Shown here: in pieces, positions 8,508 through 17,247 of the stretch
Layout: each line of letters opens with the position of its first letter
Numbering within the stretch: the stretch's first letter is position 1
Assembly (NCBI RefSeq): GCF_026627255.1
Contig: NZ_JAPNLM010000002.1
Location: 186,001-250,000 of the forward strand
Origin: Streptomyces antarcticus
GTDB taxonomy: Bacteria > Actinomycetota > Actinomycetes > Streptomycetales > Streptomycetaceae
Direction: 5' to 3'
Length of the DNA stretch: 64,000 nucleotides
Program-made: the position numbers and the translations under genes
Notes under the pieces: generated by a model
The model's database searches: none
Told to the model about the DNA's origin: nothing
What the model saw: the letters and a program-made list of their open reading frames with translations, nothing else

Positions 8508-10124
8508 TCAGCCCGACGCGCGGCCCGCCCTGGCCCGGTCGAATCGGTTGCGTACGAGGTACAGCGCGCCCGCGGCACCCGGTGCGAGGCGCAGGGCCAG
8601 CGCTCCGGAGGCCGTGCGGTACGGCTGCGTCAGCAGAACACCGTACCGGCTGCTGGGCAGCGCCCGGCGGCGAAGCAGCGGGCCGCGGGGGCGCAGCGGG
8701 GTGAGCAGGGAGCTCCCGTCGGCGCACTCCACGCCCACCTCCACGTTCCACGTCTGGAGCCTGCGCAGGCCCTGGCTCCGGCCGGTGGATGCCAGGTCGG
8801 AGAGGCGGAAGGGCAGCAGGGCCGTCCAGCCGCCGTCCTCGCCGGGGGTCATTTCCACCGGTTTGGCGAGCACGGGATCGCCGCCGGCGCGGGGCAGGAA
8901 GCGCAGCTGCGCGGTCCGCGGCACGGCCGCGCCCAGGCGCCCGTACAGGTCGTGCAGGCGGACGCGCACCGCCGTCTTGCCCGCCGGTTCGGCGTCCATG
9001 GTCACCGGCAGTGCGGAGGTCGGCAGGGCGAGCAGCCCGTCGAGCGGGACCGGGAGCTCCGTGCTCCACACCGGGTTCCCGTCGGCCGTGGCCGCGTACG
9101 GGGGCAGCAGCCGGGGCGGCTCGGCGGCGAGGCGGGTGAGCCGCTCGACGTCGGCGGGCGGGGTCTCGGCGGCGCGCAGCACCCGTACGATCCAGCGGGC
9201 GTGCGGGGCGGCCGCCTCGATGTCCGCCTCGGTGAAGGTGGCGAGGTACGCGCGGGTCAGGGTCCACCAGGCGCGCTGGTACCCGGGGTCCTTGCCGAGT
9301 TCGCGCAGGTACATCCGCAGGTCGTACTCCAGGAACTTCACCTGGCAGGCGCGGCCCAGCTCCGGGGAGGCGTCGGCCAGGATCCGGGAGGCGGCGCGGT
9401 GGGCCTCGATCCGGGAGCGCCAGTTGCCGACGTCCTTGCGGTCCAGGGAGATCGACACCTGGGCGGCGGAGCGGCGTACGTGCCAGATGTAGACGAGGTC
9501 TGCGGTGACGGCGATGCGGGGGGCCGCGGCGAGGACGCGGGCGGTGAAGACGAAGTCCTCGTAGACGAAGCGGCCGTCGGGAAAACGCAGGCCGTGCTCG
9601 TCGAGGAAGGCGCGGTCGTAGAGCTTGTTGACGCAGAGGGTGTCCCGGACGAGGCCGGGCCGGTCGGCCGGCCGCTCGATCACCTCTCCGGGGGTGTGCA
9701 GGCCGGGCATCCACGGCACGTCGTGGTGCTGGGGCAGCTCGCGCCGGACCGCCGTTCCGACGGTGACCGGGGCCCGGTGCCGGACGGCCGTGCGCACCAG
9801 GGCGTCGGCGGCTCCCGGCGGCAGGACGTCGTCACTGTCGAGGAAGAGGACGTACGGGGCGGTGGCGAGGGCGATCCCGTCGTTGCGGGGGGTGCCGCAC
9901 CCCCCGCTGTTCTCCGCCCGGTGCAGGACCTTCAGGCGGGGGTGTACGGCGGCCAGGTCGTCCAGGACCCGCCCGGTGTCGTCGGACGAGGCGTCGTTGA
10001 CCGCGATGACCTCGGCGACCACCGGGCCCTGGGCGAGGGCCGAGGTAACGGCCTCGCCCACGAGCCCGGCGTCGTTGTACGCGATGACCACGACGGAAAC
10101 CGTGGGCGTGTTGGTGCTGTTCAC
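8508..10124 (-). CDS. GT2 glycosyltransferase with C-terminal beta-rich domain
   Basis: The chosen start is the GTG at 10124 (protein begins VNSTNTPTVSVVVIAYNDAG), giving 538 residues; the frame is open further upstream, but that stretch is intergenic and antisense. The GT-A domain (about 8-235) carries VIAVNDASSDDTG, ENSGGCGTPRNDGIA, FLDSDD and FVYEDFVF. It is clearly a paralogue of the N-terminal half of the 959-residue transferase at 3376-6255, including the Gly-Gly-Cys-Gly loop. Residues of about 330-520 form a beta-rich region like the middle of that fusion, but there is no CDP-glycerol phosphotransferase domain. It probably glycosylates the same wall polymer. It sits 70 bp downstream of obgE, in the same direction, and ahead of galE. 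Confidence 0.9.
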   Translation of the reverse strand: MNSTNTPTVSVVVIAYNDAGLVGEAVTSALAQGPVVAEVIAVNDASSDDTGRVLDDLAAVHPRLKVLHRAENSGGCGTPRNDGIALATAPYVLFLDSDDVLPPGAADALVRTAVRHRAPVTVGTAVRRELPQHHDVPWMPGLHTPGEVIERPADRPGLVRDTLCVNKLYDRAFLDEHGLRFPDGRFVYEDFVFTARVLAAAPRIAVTADLVYIWHVRRSAAQVSISLDRKDVGNWRSRIEAHRAASRILADASPELGRACQVKFLEYDLRMYLRELGKDPGYQRAWWTLTRAYLATFTEADIEAAAPHARWIVRVLRAAETPPADVERLTRLAAEPPRLLPPYAATADGNPVWSTELPVPLDGLLALPTSALPVTMDAEPAGKTAVRVRLHDLYGRLGAAVPRTAQLRFLPRAGGDPVLAKPVEMTPGEDGGWTALLPFRLSDLASTGRSQGLRRLQTWNVEVGVECADGSSLLTPLRPRGPLLRRRALPSSRYGVLLTQPYRTASGALALRLAPGAAGALYLVRNRFDRARAGRASG

Positions 10125-10194
10125 CCTGTGGATCCTAGGGGAACGATGTAAAGGCACCTTCAAACCCGAACCGGCTCCCGTCTCGGGAGGTGGG

Positions 10195-11637
10195 CTAGAA
10201 CGGCTTGAACTCGTCGTACTCCTTCTGCACGGAGTCCCGCTCGGCTTCCTTCTCCTTGCGGCGCGTGGTCGCCGGGCGCGGGGCCTCCAGGCGGTGGTCC
10301 TCACCGCGGCGGCCCAGCATCTCGGCGCCGGCCATCATGGTCGGCTCCCAGTCGAAGACGACCGCGTTCTCGTCCGCGCCGATGGCGACGCCGTCACCGG
10401 CACGGGCGCCGGCCTTGCGCAGCGCGGCCTCGACGCCGAGGCGGTTGAGGCGGTCCGCGAGGTAGCCGACGGCCTCGTCGATGTTGAAGTCGGTCTGGCG
10501 GACCCAGCGCTCCGGCTTCTCGCCGCGCACCCGGTAGACCTCTTCGACCTCGTCGTAGGCGATGGTGAAGCCGCTGTCGTCCACGGCCTTCGGCCGGATG
10601 ACGATGCGGGTCGCCTCGTCCTTCGGCTTGCGGGCACGCGCCTTGGCGATGACCTCGGCGAGGAAGAAGGACAGCTCCTTGAGGCCCGTGCGGTCGACCG
10701 CGGAGACCTCGAAGACCTTGTAGCCGCGGGCCTCGAGGTCCGGGCGGACCATGTCGGCGAGGTCCTTGCCGTCGGGGATGTCGACCTTGTTGAGGACGAC
10801 GAGGCGCGGACGCTTCTCCAGGCCGCCGCCGTAGATCCGCAGCTCCTCCTCGATGACGTCGAGGTCGGCCAGCGGGTCGCGGTCGGACTCCAGGGTGGCC
10901 GTGTCCAGGACGTGCACGAGGATCGAGCAGCGCTCGACGTGGCGCAGGAACTCCAGGCCGAGGCCCTTGCCCTGGCTGGCGCCCGGGATCAGGCCCGGGA
11001 CGTCGGCGATCGTGTAGACCGTCGAGCCGGCGGTGACCACGCCGAGGTTCGGGACGAGGGTGGTGAAGGGGTAGTCCGCGATCTTCGGCTTGGCTGCGGA
11101 GAGCACGGAGATCAGCGAGGACTTGCCCGCGCTGGGGAAGCCGACAAGCGCCACGTCGGCGACGGTCTTGAGCTCCAGGACGACGTCGCCGGCGGTGCCG
11201 GGGACGCCGAGGAGCGCGAAGCCGGGCGCCTTGCGGCGCGCGGACGACAGCGCGGCGTTGCCGAGGCCGCCGCGGCCGCCCTCGGCGGCCACGTACGTGG
11301 TGCCCTGGCCGACGAGGTCGGCGAGGACGTTGCCCTCCTTGTCAAGGACGACGGTGCCGTCCGGCACGGGCAGCATCAGGTCCGTGCCGTCCTTGCCGGA
11401 GCGGTTGCCGCCCTCGCCGGGCTTGCCGTTGGTGGCCTTGCGGTGGGGGCTGAAGTGGTAGTCGAGCAGGGTGGTGACCGCCTGCTCCACCACCAGGATC
11501 ACGTCGCCGCCACGGCCGCCGTTGCCGCCGTCGGGGCCGCCGAGCGGCTTGAACTTCTCCCGGTGAACGGAGGCGCAGCCGTGGCCCCCGTTACCCGCGG
11601 CGACGTGCAGCTCGACGCGGTCCACGAAGGTGGTCAT
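10195..11637 (-). CDS. obgE: Obg-family GTPase
   Basis: The 480-residue protein has the three expected domains. The glycine-rich Obg fold occupies about 2-159 ([21 protein letters not shown]). The G domain, about 160-330, has the P-loop [10 protein letters not shown], switch [18 protein letters not shown] and NKVD. The OCT domain is at about 350-430. A charged tail rich in Lys/Glu ends the protein. Obg binds the 50S subunit and links GTP and ppGpp level to ribosome assembly and, in Streptomyces, to the onset of aerial growth. The ATG at 11637 is the natural start. The gene is downstream of rplU-rpmA as in most bacteria, but a strong hairpin at 11727-11781 separates it from rpmA, so a second promoter is likely. 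Confidence 0.98.
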   Translation of the reverse strand: MTTFVDRVELHVAAGNGGHGCASVHREKFKPLGGPDGGNGGRGGDVILVVEQAVTTLLDYHFSPHRKATNGKPGEGGNRSGKDGTDLMLPVPDGTVVLDKEGNVLADLVGQGTTYVAAEGGRGGLGNAALSSARRKAPGFALLGVPGTAGDVVLELKTVADVALVGFPSAGKSSLISVLSAAKPKIADYPFTTLVPNLGVVTAGSTVYTIADVPGLIPGASQGKGLGLEFLRHVERCSILVHVLDTATLESDRDPLADLDVIEEELRIYGGGLEKRPRLVVLNKVDIPDGKDLADMVRPDLEARGYKVFEVSAVDRTGLKELSFFLAEVIAKARARKPKDEATRIVIRPKAVDDSGFTIAYDEVEEVYRVRGEKPERWVRQTDFNIDEAVGYLADRLNRLGVEAALRKAGARAGDGVAIGADENAVVFDWEPTMMAGAEMLGRRGEDHRLEAPRPATTRRKEKEAERDSVQKEYDEFKPF

Positions 11638-11726
11638 GGTTGTTCCTCCAGATACAGCGGGAATATCCCGGAAAGCCCGGGGGGTAGGCCTTGCTACCCA
11701 TTAAACGTGTCTATGTGACAACGCGC

Positions 11727-11781
11727 CGAGGGCGGACCTCTCTTCCCGGCCTGAGCCGGGAAGAGCTGAGATCCGCCCTCG
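11727..11781 (-). terminator. Long hairpin between rpmA and obgE
   Basis: Outer arms of 10 bp (CGAGGGCGGA with TCCGCCCTCG) and inner arms CTCTTCCCGGC / GCCGGGAAGAG close on a CTGA tetraloop, with a small internal mismatch. It lies in the 179-bp gap after rpmA. It would end or attenuate the ribosomal-protein transcript before obgE. There is no U-tract, as is usual in high-GC genomes. Confidence 0.75.
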
Positions 11782-11816
11782 GGAAGTTCAGTACGCCGTG
11801 ATCAGCAGGAGCTGGA

Positions 11817-12071
11817 TCAGGCGGCCGGAACGATGTTGACGACCTTGCGGCCACGGTGCGTGCCGAACTCGACCGAACCGGCCAGCAGCGCGAACAGCGT
11901 GTCGTCGCCGCCACGGCCCACACCCGAACCCGGGTGGAAGTGGGTACCGCGCTGGCGGACGAGGATCTCACCAGCGGAAACGACCTGACCGCCGAAGCGC
12001 TTCACGCCGAGCCGCTGGGCATTGGAATCGCGCCCGTTCCGAGTGGACGATGCGCCCTTCTTGTGTGCCAT
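11817..12071 (-). CDS. rpmA: 50S ribosomal protein L27
   Basis: The 84-residue bL27 has the conserved N-terminus [16 protein letters not shown], the [11 protein letters not shown] segment, and [17 protein letters not shown]. The N-terminal tail reaches the peptidyl-transferase centre. There is no Firmicutes-type cleavable N-terminal extension. The gene starts 13 bp after the rplU stop and shares its transcript. Length and sequence are entirely typical. Confidence 0.99.
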   Translation of the reverse strand: MAHKKGASSTRNGRDSNAQRLGVKRFGGQVVSAGEILVRQRGTHFHPGSGVGRGGDDTLFALLAGSVEFGTHRGRKVVNIVPAA

Positions 12072-12084
12072 GTCTCAGTCCCTC

Positions 12085-12405
12085 TTACTTCGCAGCCGCG
12101 GGGATACCGGTGACCTTGATCGCCGTGTACTGCTGGCGGTGACCCTGGCGACGGCGGTAGCCGGTCTTGTTCTTGTACCGCAGGATGTCGATCTTGGCAC
12201 CCTTGTGGTGGTCCACGATCTCGACCTGGACCTTGATCCCGGCGAGCACCCACGGGTCGCTGGTCACGGCTTCGCCGTCGACAACGAGCAGGGTCGAGAG
12301 CTCGACCGTGTCGCCGACCTTGGCAGTGGGAATCTTGTCAACCTCAACGATGTCACCAACAGCAACCTTGTGCTGGCGACCACCGCTGCGCACGATGGCG
12401 TACAC
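12085..12405 (-). CDS. rplU: 50S ribosomal protein L21
   Basis: The 106-residue bL21 starts at a GTG at 12405 ([18 protein letters not shown]), after a GAGAGAGA purine tract. The upstream frame stays open, but homology begins here. It contains the [14 protein letters not shown] signature near the C-terminus. bL21 binds 23S rRNA early in 50S assembly. The gene is first in the rplU-rpmA(-obgE) unit and has a recognisable promoter at 12552-12580 and a leader of about 140 nt. Confidence 0.98.
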   Translation of the reverse strand: MYAIVRSGGRQHKVAVGDIVEVDKIPTAKVGDTVELSTLLVVDGEAVTSDPWVLAGIKVQVEIVDHHKGAKIDILRYKNKTGYRRRQGHRQQYTAIKVTGIPAAAK

Positions 12406-12447
12406 GCGGATCTCTCTCTCGCTCGATTCGGGAACCCCTGAAGCCAG

Positions 12448-12475
12448 CCGGCCCCGCGAAGAAACCGCAGGCCGG
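12448..12475 (-). promoter_or_regulatory. Hairpin in the rplU 5' leader
   Basis: On the minus strand, CCGGCC-t-GCG pairs with CGC-gg-GGCCGG around a GTTTCTT loop. It lies within the transcribed leader, 43-70 nt upstream of the rplU start. It could serve autogenous control by L21, but I do not assign it to a known leader family. Confidence 0.5.
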
Positions 12476-12551
12476 CCTCCCCCATACCGCAAGGCGGTCC
12501 GGGAGGTGAGGTGCTCAGTGGACGGCGCGCACATAGACACGCCAGCGGCCC

Positions 12552-12580
12552 AGGTTACGGGGCCCCGTCTGAGGGGTCAA
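12552..12580 (-). promoter_or_regulatory. Housekeeping (HrdB-type) promoter for rplU-rpmA
   Basis: On the minus strand, TTGACC (-35, at 12575-12580) and TAACCT (-10, at 12552-12557) are separated by exactly 17 bp. Transcription would begin near 12545, leaving a leader of about 140 nt before the rplU GTG. This is the clearest sigma-70-type promoter I see in the window. Confidence 0.7.
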
Positions 12581-12816
12581 ACCGGGACCTGATCACCCGG
12601 GCGGCCGACACCCGTACCGCCCGCCCGGCGCGGCCCCGCGGCCGGACGGGAGGACTCCGGTCAGGCCGCCGGGGACGCGGAGGAAGCTCCCCGGGAGGCC
12701 GTGGCGGGCAGCCGGGGCGTCCCCGGCGCGGGCGGGGACGCGGAGGCCGCCTCTGGGCCGCTGCGGGCCGGGCGGGGCGTGCGGAGGTCCCCCGTACCGA
12801 GGTCCCCCGTACGGAA

Positions 12817-12856
12817 ACGGCCCGGCCCGGCACCTCTCGGTGCCGGGCCGGGCCGT
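12817..12856 (-). terminator. Terminator after rne
   Basis: An 18-bp perfect stem (ACGGCCCGGCCCGGCACC and its complement) has a TCTC loop and starts 18 bp after the rne stop. It insulates rne from rplU. The rest of the 469-bp gap from 12406 to 12874 holds the rplU leader and promoter plus a short direct repeat GAGGTCCCCCGTAC at about 12784-12812. I see no gene in it. Confidence 0.85.
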
Positions 12857-12874
12857 TCGGGCGGGACCGCGGGA

Positions 12875-15800
12875 TCAGGCCTCGGTGGGAGCCGAGACGG
12901 ACGGGAGCGCCTGCTGCTCCGCCGCCGCGGTCTTCTTCGTGGCCCGCTTGGTCGCGGTCTTCTTCGTGGTGGCCGCCTTCTTGGCGGTGGCGGTGGTGGC
13001 CTTCTTCGCCGCCGTCGCCTTCTTGGCGGTGGTCGCCTTCTTCGCCGCGGTCGCCTTCTTGGCCGGGGCCTTCTTGGCGGCCTTCCTGGCGGGAGCAGCC
13101 TCCTCCGCCGAAGCGTCTTCCCCGGCCGGAGCGGCCGGCTCGGCCGGCTCGGCCGGCTCGGCCGGCTCGGTCACCGGGGTCTCGACGACGACCACGGCCG
13201 CCTCCGCCGCGCCTGCCGGGGAACCGGCGGGTGCGGTGGCCTTGCGGGTGGCACGACGGCGCGGGCGGGCCGGAGCGGCGTCCGCGACGGGCGCCTCCTC
13301 GACGACGGCCGCAGCGACGGGCTGGGGCTCGGGCTCGGCGACGGTCGCGACGGCCGGCGCGGATTCGACCACCGGCTCCGGCGCGGCCTCGGCCGGGGCG
13401 CCCGCCGGAGCGGTCGCCTTACGGGTCGCCCGGCGACGGGTACGGCCCTTGGGGGCGTCCTCCGGCGTCGGCTCCGCGGCGGCTTCGGCCACGGGGGCCG
13501 GGGCGGCCTCCACGACCGGCTCCGGGACCGGCGCCGTCTCGACGGGCGCGGGCTCGGCGACCGGCTCCGCGACGGCCTCGGCCACGGGGGCCGGGGTGGC
13601 CGCACCGCGCGGGGCGCCCGCCGGAGCGGTCGCCTTGCGGGTGGCACGGCGGCGGTTGCGACGGCCGCTGACGCCCGCCTCGGCCTCGGCGGGGCTGCTG
13701 TACAGCTCCTCGTCCGCGACGAACTCCGGCTCGGGCAGCGCCCGCGGAGCGGCGGCCTCGGCGGCCACCTCGGCGGCGCTCTCGCCCTCCGCCTCGAACT
13801 CCGCCTCGACGGTGTCGGCGTCGTGGTCGTGGTCGTGCTGGTCGAACTCGGACTTGCCGCCGCGGCGCTTGGCGCGCTTGCCGTTGCCACCGCCGCCGAC
13901 CACGGTCGGCGTCTCCATGTGGACGATGACGCCGCGGCCGTTGCAGTGGACGCAGGTCTCGGAGAAGGACTCCAGCAGACCCTGGCCCACCCGCTTGCGG
14001 GTCATCTGGACCAGGCCCAGCGAGGTGACCTCGGCGACCTGGTGCTTCGTCCGGTCGCGGCCCAGGCACTCCAGCATGCGCCTCAGGACCAGGTCGCGGT
14101 TGGACTCCAGGACCATGTCGATGAAGTCGATGACGACGATGCCGCCCAGGTCGCGCAGCCGCAGCTGGCGCACGATCTCCTCGGCCGCCTCCAGGTTGTT
14201 CCTGGTGACGGTCTCCTCGAGGTTGCCGCCCTGACCGGTGAACTTGCCGGTGTTGACGTCGATGACGATCATCGCCTCGGTCTTGTCGATCACAAGCGAG
14301 CCGCCCGAGGGCAGCCACACCTTGCGGTCGAGCGCCTTGGCGAGCTGCTCGTCGATCCGGTACGTCGCGAAGACGTCGACCTCGGAGGTCCAGCGGGACA
14401 GCCGGTTGGACAGGTCCGGGGCGACGTGCGCGACGTAGCCGTGGATGGTCTCCCAGGCCTGGTCACCGCTGACGATGACCTTCGAGAAGTCCTCGTTGAA
14501 GATGTCGCGCACGACGCGGACCGTCATGTCCGGCTCGCCGTACAGCAGGCTCGGCGAAGAGGTCGAGATCTGCTTCGACTTCTTCTGGATGTCCTCCCAC
14601 TGGGCCTGGAGGCGCTCGACGTCGCGGCGCAGCTCGTCCTCGCTCGCGCCCTCGGCGGCGGTGCGCACGATGACGCCCGCGTCCTCGGGGACGATCTTCT
14701 TGAGGATGGTCTTCAGACGCGCGCGCTCGGTGTCGGGCAGCTTGCGGCTGATACCGGTCATCGAGCCCTCGGGCACGTAGACCAGGTAGCGGCCGGGCAG
14801 CGAGACCTGGCTGGTCAGGCGGGCGCCCTTGTGGCCGATCGGGTCCTTGGTGACCTGCACCAGGACCGACTGGCCGGACTTGAGGGCGGACTCGATGCGG
14901 CGCGGCCCGTTGGCCATGCCGAGCGCCTCGAAGTTGACCTCGCCGGCGTACAGGACCGCGTTGCGCCCCTTGCCGATGTCGATGAAGGCGGCCTCCATCG
15001 ACGGCAGCACGTTCTGGACCTTGCCCAGGTAGACGTTGCCGACGTACGAGGTGGCTTCTTCCTTGTTGACGTAGTGCTCGACGAGCACGTTGTCCTCGAG
15101 GACGCCGATCTGGGTGCGCTCGCCGGCCTGGCGGACGACCATCACGCGCTCGACGGCCTCACGGCGGGCCAGGAACTCGGCCTCCGTGATGATCGGGACG
15201 CGGCGGCGGCCCTGCTCGCGGCCCTCGCGGCGGCGCTGCTTCTTCGCCTCCAGACGGGTCGAGCCCTTGATGGACTGGACCTCGTCGGAGGAGGTGGACG
15301 TGGAGGCGGACTCCGCGCGCTCGCGGGCCGGGCGCGGCTCGCGGACCTTGACGACGGTGCGTACGCCGTCGTCCTCGCCGCCCTCGGCGGCGTCGGAGCC
15401 GGAGTCACCGCTGCGGCGGCGACGGCGACGGCGGCGACGGCTGGAGCTGGAGCCGAGCGCGCCGGTGTCGTCGTCCTCGTCGTCCTCCTGCTCCTCGGCC
15501 TCCTGCTCGGCGGCCGGGGTCTCGGCGTCGTCCTCGGCGGACTCGTCGAGGTCGGCGGACTCGCCGCGACGGCGACGGCGGCCACCGCGGCGGCGACGGC
15601 GCGAGGGGCGCTCGCCCGACTCGTCGGCGTCGTCGAACTCGGCGGACTCCTCGTCGAGCTCGGCGGTCTCGGCCTCCGGCTCCTCCTCGGCGAGTACCTC
15701 GGGCAGGGAGACCGGGCCGCTCCCGGCGACCGGGGCGGCCTCGGCGGCGCCGCGACCGCGGCGACGGCGGCGGCCCGCGGGCTGCGGGGCGGGGGTCTCG

Positions 15801-17011
15801 ACGGCCTCGGCCGGGGCGGCGGCCTCGGTGAGCTCGTCCTCCTCCTCGACCTGGTCGGCCGGGTCGGCGGCGCGGGCGGCCGCGGCGGCCACGGCGGCCG
15901 TCTCGGGGGTCTGGAACATCGGCTCGGCGAAGACCGGGGCCTGGAAGACGGCCACGGCGGGACGCGTGGCGCGGCGCGAGCGGGCCGGCGCGGCGGGCGC
16001 CGCCTCGTCCTCGGCAGCGGCGTCGGGCTGCGCGGCGGCGGCCGGGGCGGTGGTGGCCGGGGCGGTGGTGGCCGGGGCGGTGGTGGACCGGGTGGCGCGG
16101 CGGCGGCCGCCGCGCTTCGGGGAGTCCACGGCGTCGGCGACGGTGACGGCGCGGGCGGCGGCCTTGGGGGCCTCCTCCACGACGGCGGGGGCCTCGTCCG
16201 CGACGGCGGCGGGCTGCCCAGCGCCGGCCGGAGCGGCGACGGCGCGGGTGGCACGGCGGCGGGTGCGCGGCGCCGGAGCGGCGGACTCCTCGGCGGCGGG
16301 CTCTGCGGCGGCGACCGCGGCGGGGACGACCTCGACGGCCGGGGCCGGGGCGGCCTCGGCCGGGGCGGCGACGGCGGCGGCCGGTGCCTCGGGGGCGGTC
16401 CCGGCACGGGTGGCACGGCGGCGGGCACGCGGGGCGGGAGCGGCCGGAGCCTCCTCCTCGACCACCGGCGCGGCCTCGACCGGAGCGGGGACGGCGGCGG
16501 CCGGTGCCTCGGGGGCGGTCCCGGCACGGGTGGCACGGCGGCGGGCACGCGGGGCGGGAGCGGCCGGAGCCTCCTCCTCGACCACCGGCGCGGCCTCGAC
16601 CGGAGCGGCGACAGCAGCCTCCGGCGCGGTCACGGCACGGGTCGCACGGCGACGGGCACGCGGGGCCGGAGCGGCGGACTCCTCGGCGACGACCGCAGCG
16701 GCGGGGGCCTCGACGGCCGGGGCCGTGGCGGCCGGGGCCGGGGCCGGAGCGGCGACGGCGGCCGGCGCCTCGGGGGCGGTCACGGCACGCGTGGCACGGC
16801 GACGGGCGCGAACGGGAGCGGCGGCCGGAGCGGCCTCCGCCTCGGGGGCGGCCGGAACGGCCTCGGCCACCGGGGTGTTCTCGGCGGCGGTCGCGCCGGG
16901 CGGGCCCGCCGGCCGGGAGGCGGCGCGGCGACGCCTGCGCGGGGGCAGGTTGTCGCTGGGGCTGCCGCTGTCGGCGTTACCGGGGGTGGTGGTGTTTTCG
17001 TTGTTGAGCAT
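12875..17011 (-). CDS. rne: Ribonuclease E/G, very large form with repetitive arms
   Basis: This 1378-residue endoribonuclease has its catalytic core in the middle, the actinobacterial layout. An N-terminal arm of about 600 residues is disordered, Ala/Pro/Glu-rich and studded with Arg clusters (RARRRATRA repeats). An S1 domain follows at about 630-720 (VLEDNVLVEHYVNKEE). The RNase E/G core carries the metal-binding aspartates in IVIDVNTGKF (D918) and IVVIDFIDM (D962/D965), and the Zn-link CVHCNGRG near 1020. The C-terminal arm has three RRRATRKATAPAG repeats and ends in a Lys/Ala-rich tail at about 1305-1360. RNase E starts mRNA decay and rRNA/tRNA maturation, and its arms scaffold PNPase and helicase. 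I chose the ATG at 17011 (MLNNENTTTPG) because the longer open frame is upstream leader. A 119-nt tandem duplication lies within the N-terminal arm. Confidence 0.96.
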   Translation of the reverse strand: MLNNENTTTPGNADSGSPSDNLPPRRRRRAASRPAGPPGATAAENTPVAEAVPAAPEAEAAPAAAPVRARRRATRAVTAPEAPAAVAAPAPAPAATAPAVEAPAAAVVAEESAAPAPRARRRATRAVTAPEAAVAAPVEAAPVVEEEAPAAPAPRARRRATRAGTAPEAPAAAVPAPVEAAPVVEEEAPAAPAPRARRRATRAGTAPEAPAAAVAAPAEAAPAPAVEVVPAAVAAAEPAAEESAAPAPRTRRRATRAVAAPAGAGQPAAVADEAPAVVEEAPKAAARAVTVADAVDSPKRGGRRRATRSTTAPATTAPATTAPAAAAQPDAAAEDEAAPAAPARSRRATRPAVAVFQAPVFAEPMFQTPETAAVAAAAARAADPADQVEEEDELTEAAAPAEAVETPAPQPAGRRRRRGRGAAEAAPVAGSGPVSLPEVLAEEEPEAETAELDEESAEFDDADESGERPSRRRRRGGRRRRRGESADLDESAEDDAETPAAEQEAEEQEDDEDDDTGALGSSSSRRRRRRRRRSGDSGSDAAEGGEDDGVRTVVKVREPRPARERAESASTSTSSDEVQSIKGSTRLEAKKQRRREGREQGRRRVPIITEAEFLARREAVERVMVVRQAGERTQIGVLEDNVLVEHYVNKEEATSYVGNVYLGKVQNVLPSMEAAFIDIGKGRNAVLYAGEVNFEALGMANGPRRIESALKSGQSVLVQVTKDPIGHKGARLTSQVSLPGRYLVYVPEGSMTGISRKLPDTERARLKTILKKIVPEDAGVIVRTAAEGASEDELRRDVERLQAQWEDIQKKSKQISTSSPSLLYGEPDMTVRVVRDIFNEDFSKVIVSGDQAWETIHGYVAHVAPDLSNRLSRWTSEVDVFATYRIDEQLAKALDRKVWLPSGGSLVIDKTEAMIVIDVNTGKFTGQGGNLEETVTRNNLEAAEEIVRQLRLRDLGGIVVIDFIDMVLESNRDLVLRRMLECLGRDRTKHQVAEVTSLGLVQMTRKRVGQGLLESFSETCVHCNGRGVIVHMETPTVVGGGGNGKRAKRRGGKSEFDQHDHDHDADTVEAEFEAEGESAAEVAAEAAAPRALPEPEFVADEELYSSPAEAEAGVSGRRNRRRATRKATAPAGAPRGAATPAPVAEAVAEPVAEPAPVETAPVPEPVVEAAPAPVAEAAAEPTPEDAPKGRTRRRATRKATAPAGAPAEAAPEPVVESAPAVATVAEPEPQPVAAAVVEEAPVADAAPARPRRRATRKATAPAGSPAGAAEAAVVVVETPVTEPAEPAEPAEPAAPAGEDASAEEAAPARKAAKKAPAKKATAAKKATTAKKATAAKKATTATAKKAATTKKTATKRATKKTAAAEQQALPSVSAPTEA
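16370..16608 (-). repeat. Exact 119-nt tandem duplication inside rne
   Basis: Positions 16370-16488 and 16490-16608 are identical, with an offset of 120 nt (40 codons), so the reading frame is kept. Each copy encodes one RARRRATRAGTAPEAP unit plus the Val/Glu/Ala linker VEAAPVVEEEAPAAPAP. Perfect identity, with related but diverged units on both sides, points to a recent slippage or unequal-exchange event. Confidence 0.95.
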
Positions 17012-17145
17012 TGCGGGCGGTTCTCCCGTCACGCTCCCGGGCGCCGCGGCTGACATCCGGTCCGGCTCGGTTTCGCGTAATGAGCGCGGAACCGGCCTCC
17101 GGGGCGCGTTCGCCACACGGGAGCTGTAGTCCATGGCCGCCGGTT

Positions 17146-17167
17146 CCGTACGTGTGTGTGCGTACGG
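17146..17167 (-). promoter_or_regulatory. Inverted repeat in the rne upstream region
   Basis: CCGTACG and CGTACGG flank an alternating TGTGTGTG spacer, 135-156 bp upstream of the rne start. It could be an operator, or a leader hairpin for autogenous control as known for E. coli rne. The 236-bp gap contains no gene. Confidence 0.4.
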
Positions 17168-17247
17168 CCTGGCGGAAGTCTTCAGGTCAATGCGCTGCCC
17201 GACCCAGGTGGCTCCCGAGTACCAGGGCTGCGCGACGACGACGTTCC

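Noticed and set aside
12701..17053. A 1450-residue plus-strand open frame across rne
   Set aside because: Antisense of rne; Gly/Arg/Leu repeats mirror the rne repeats and no ribosome binding site or domain is present.
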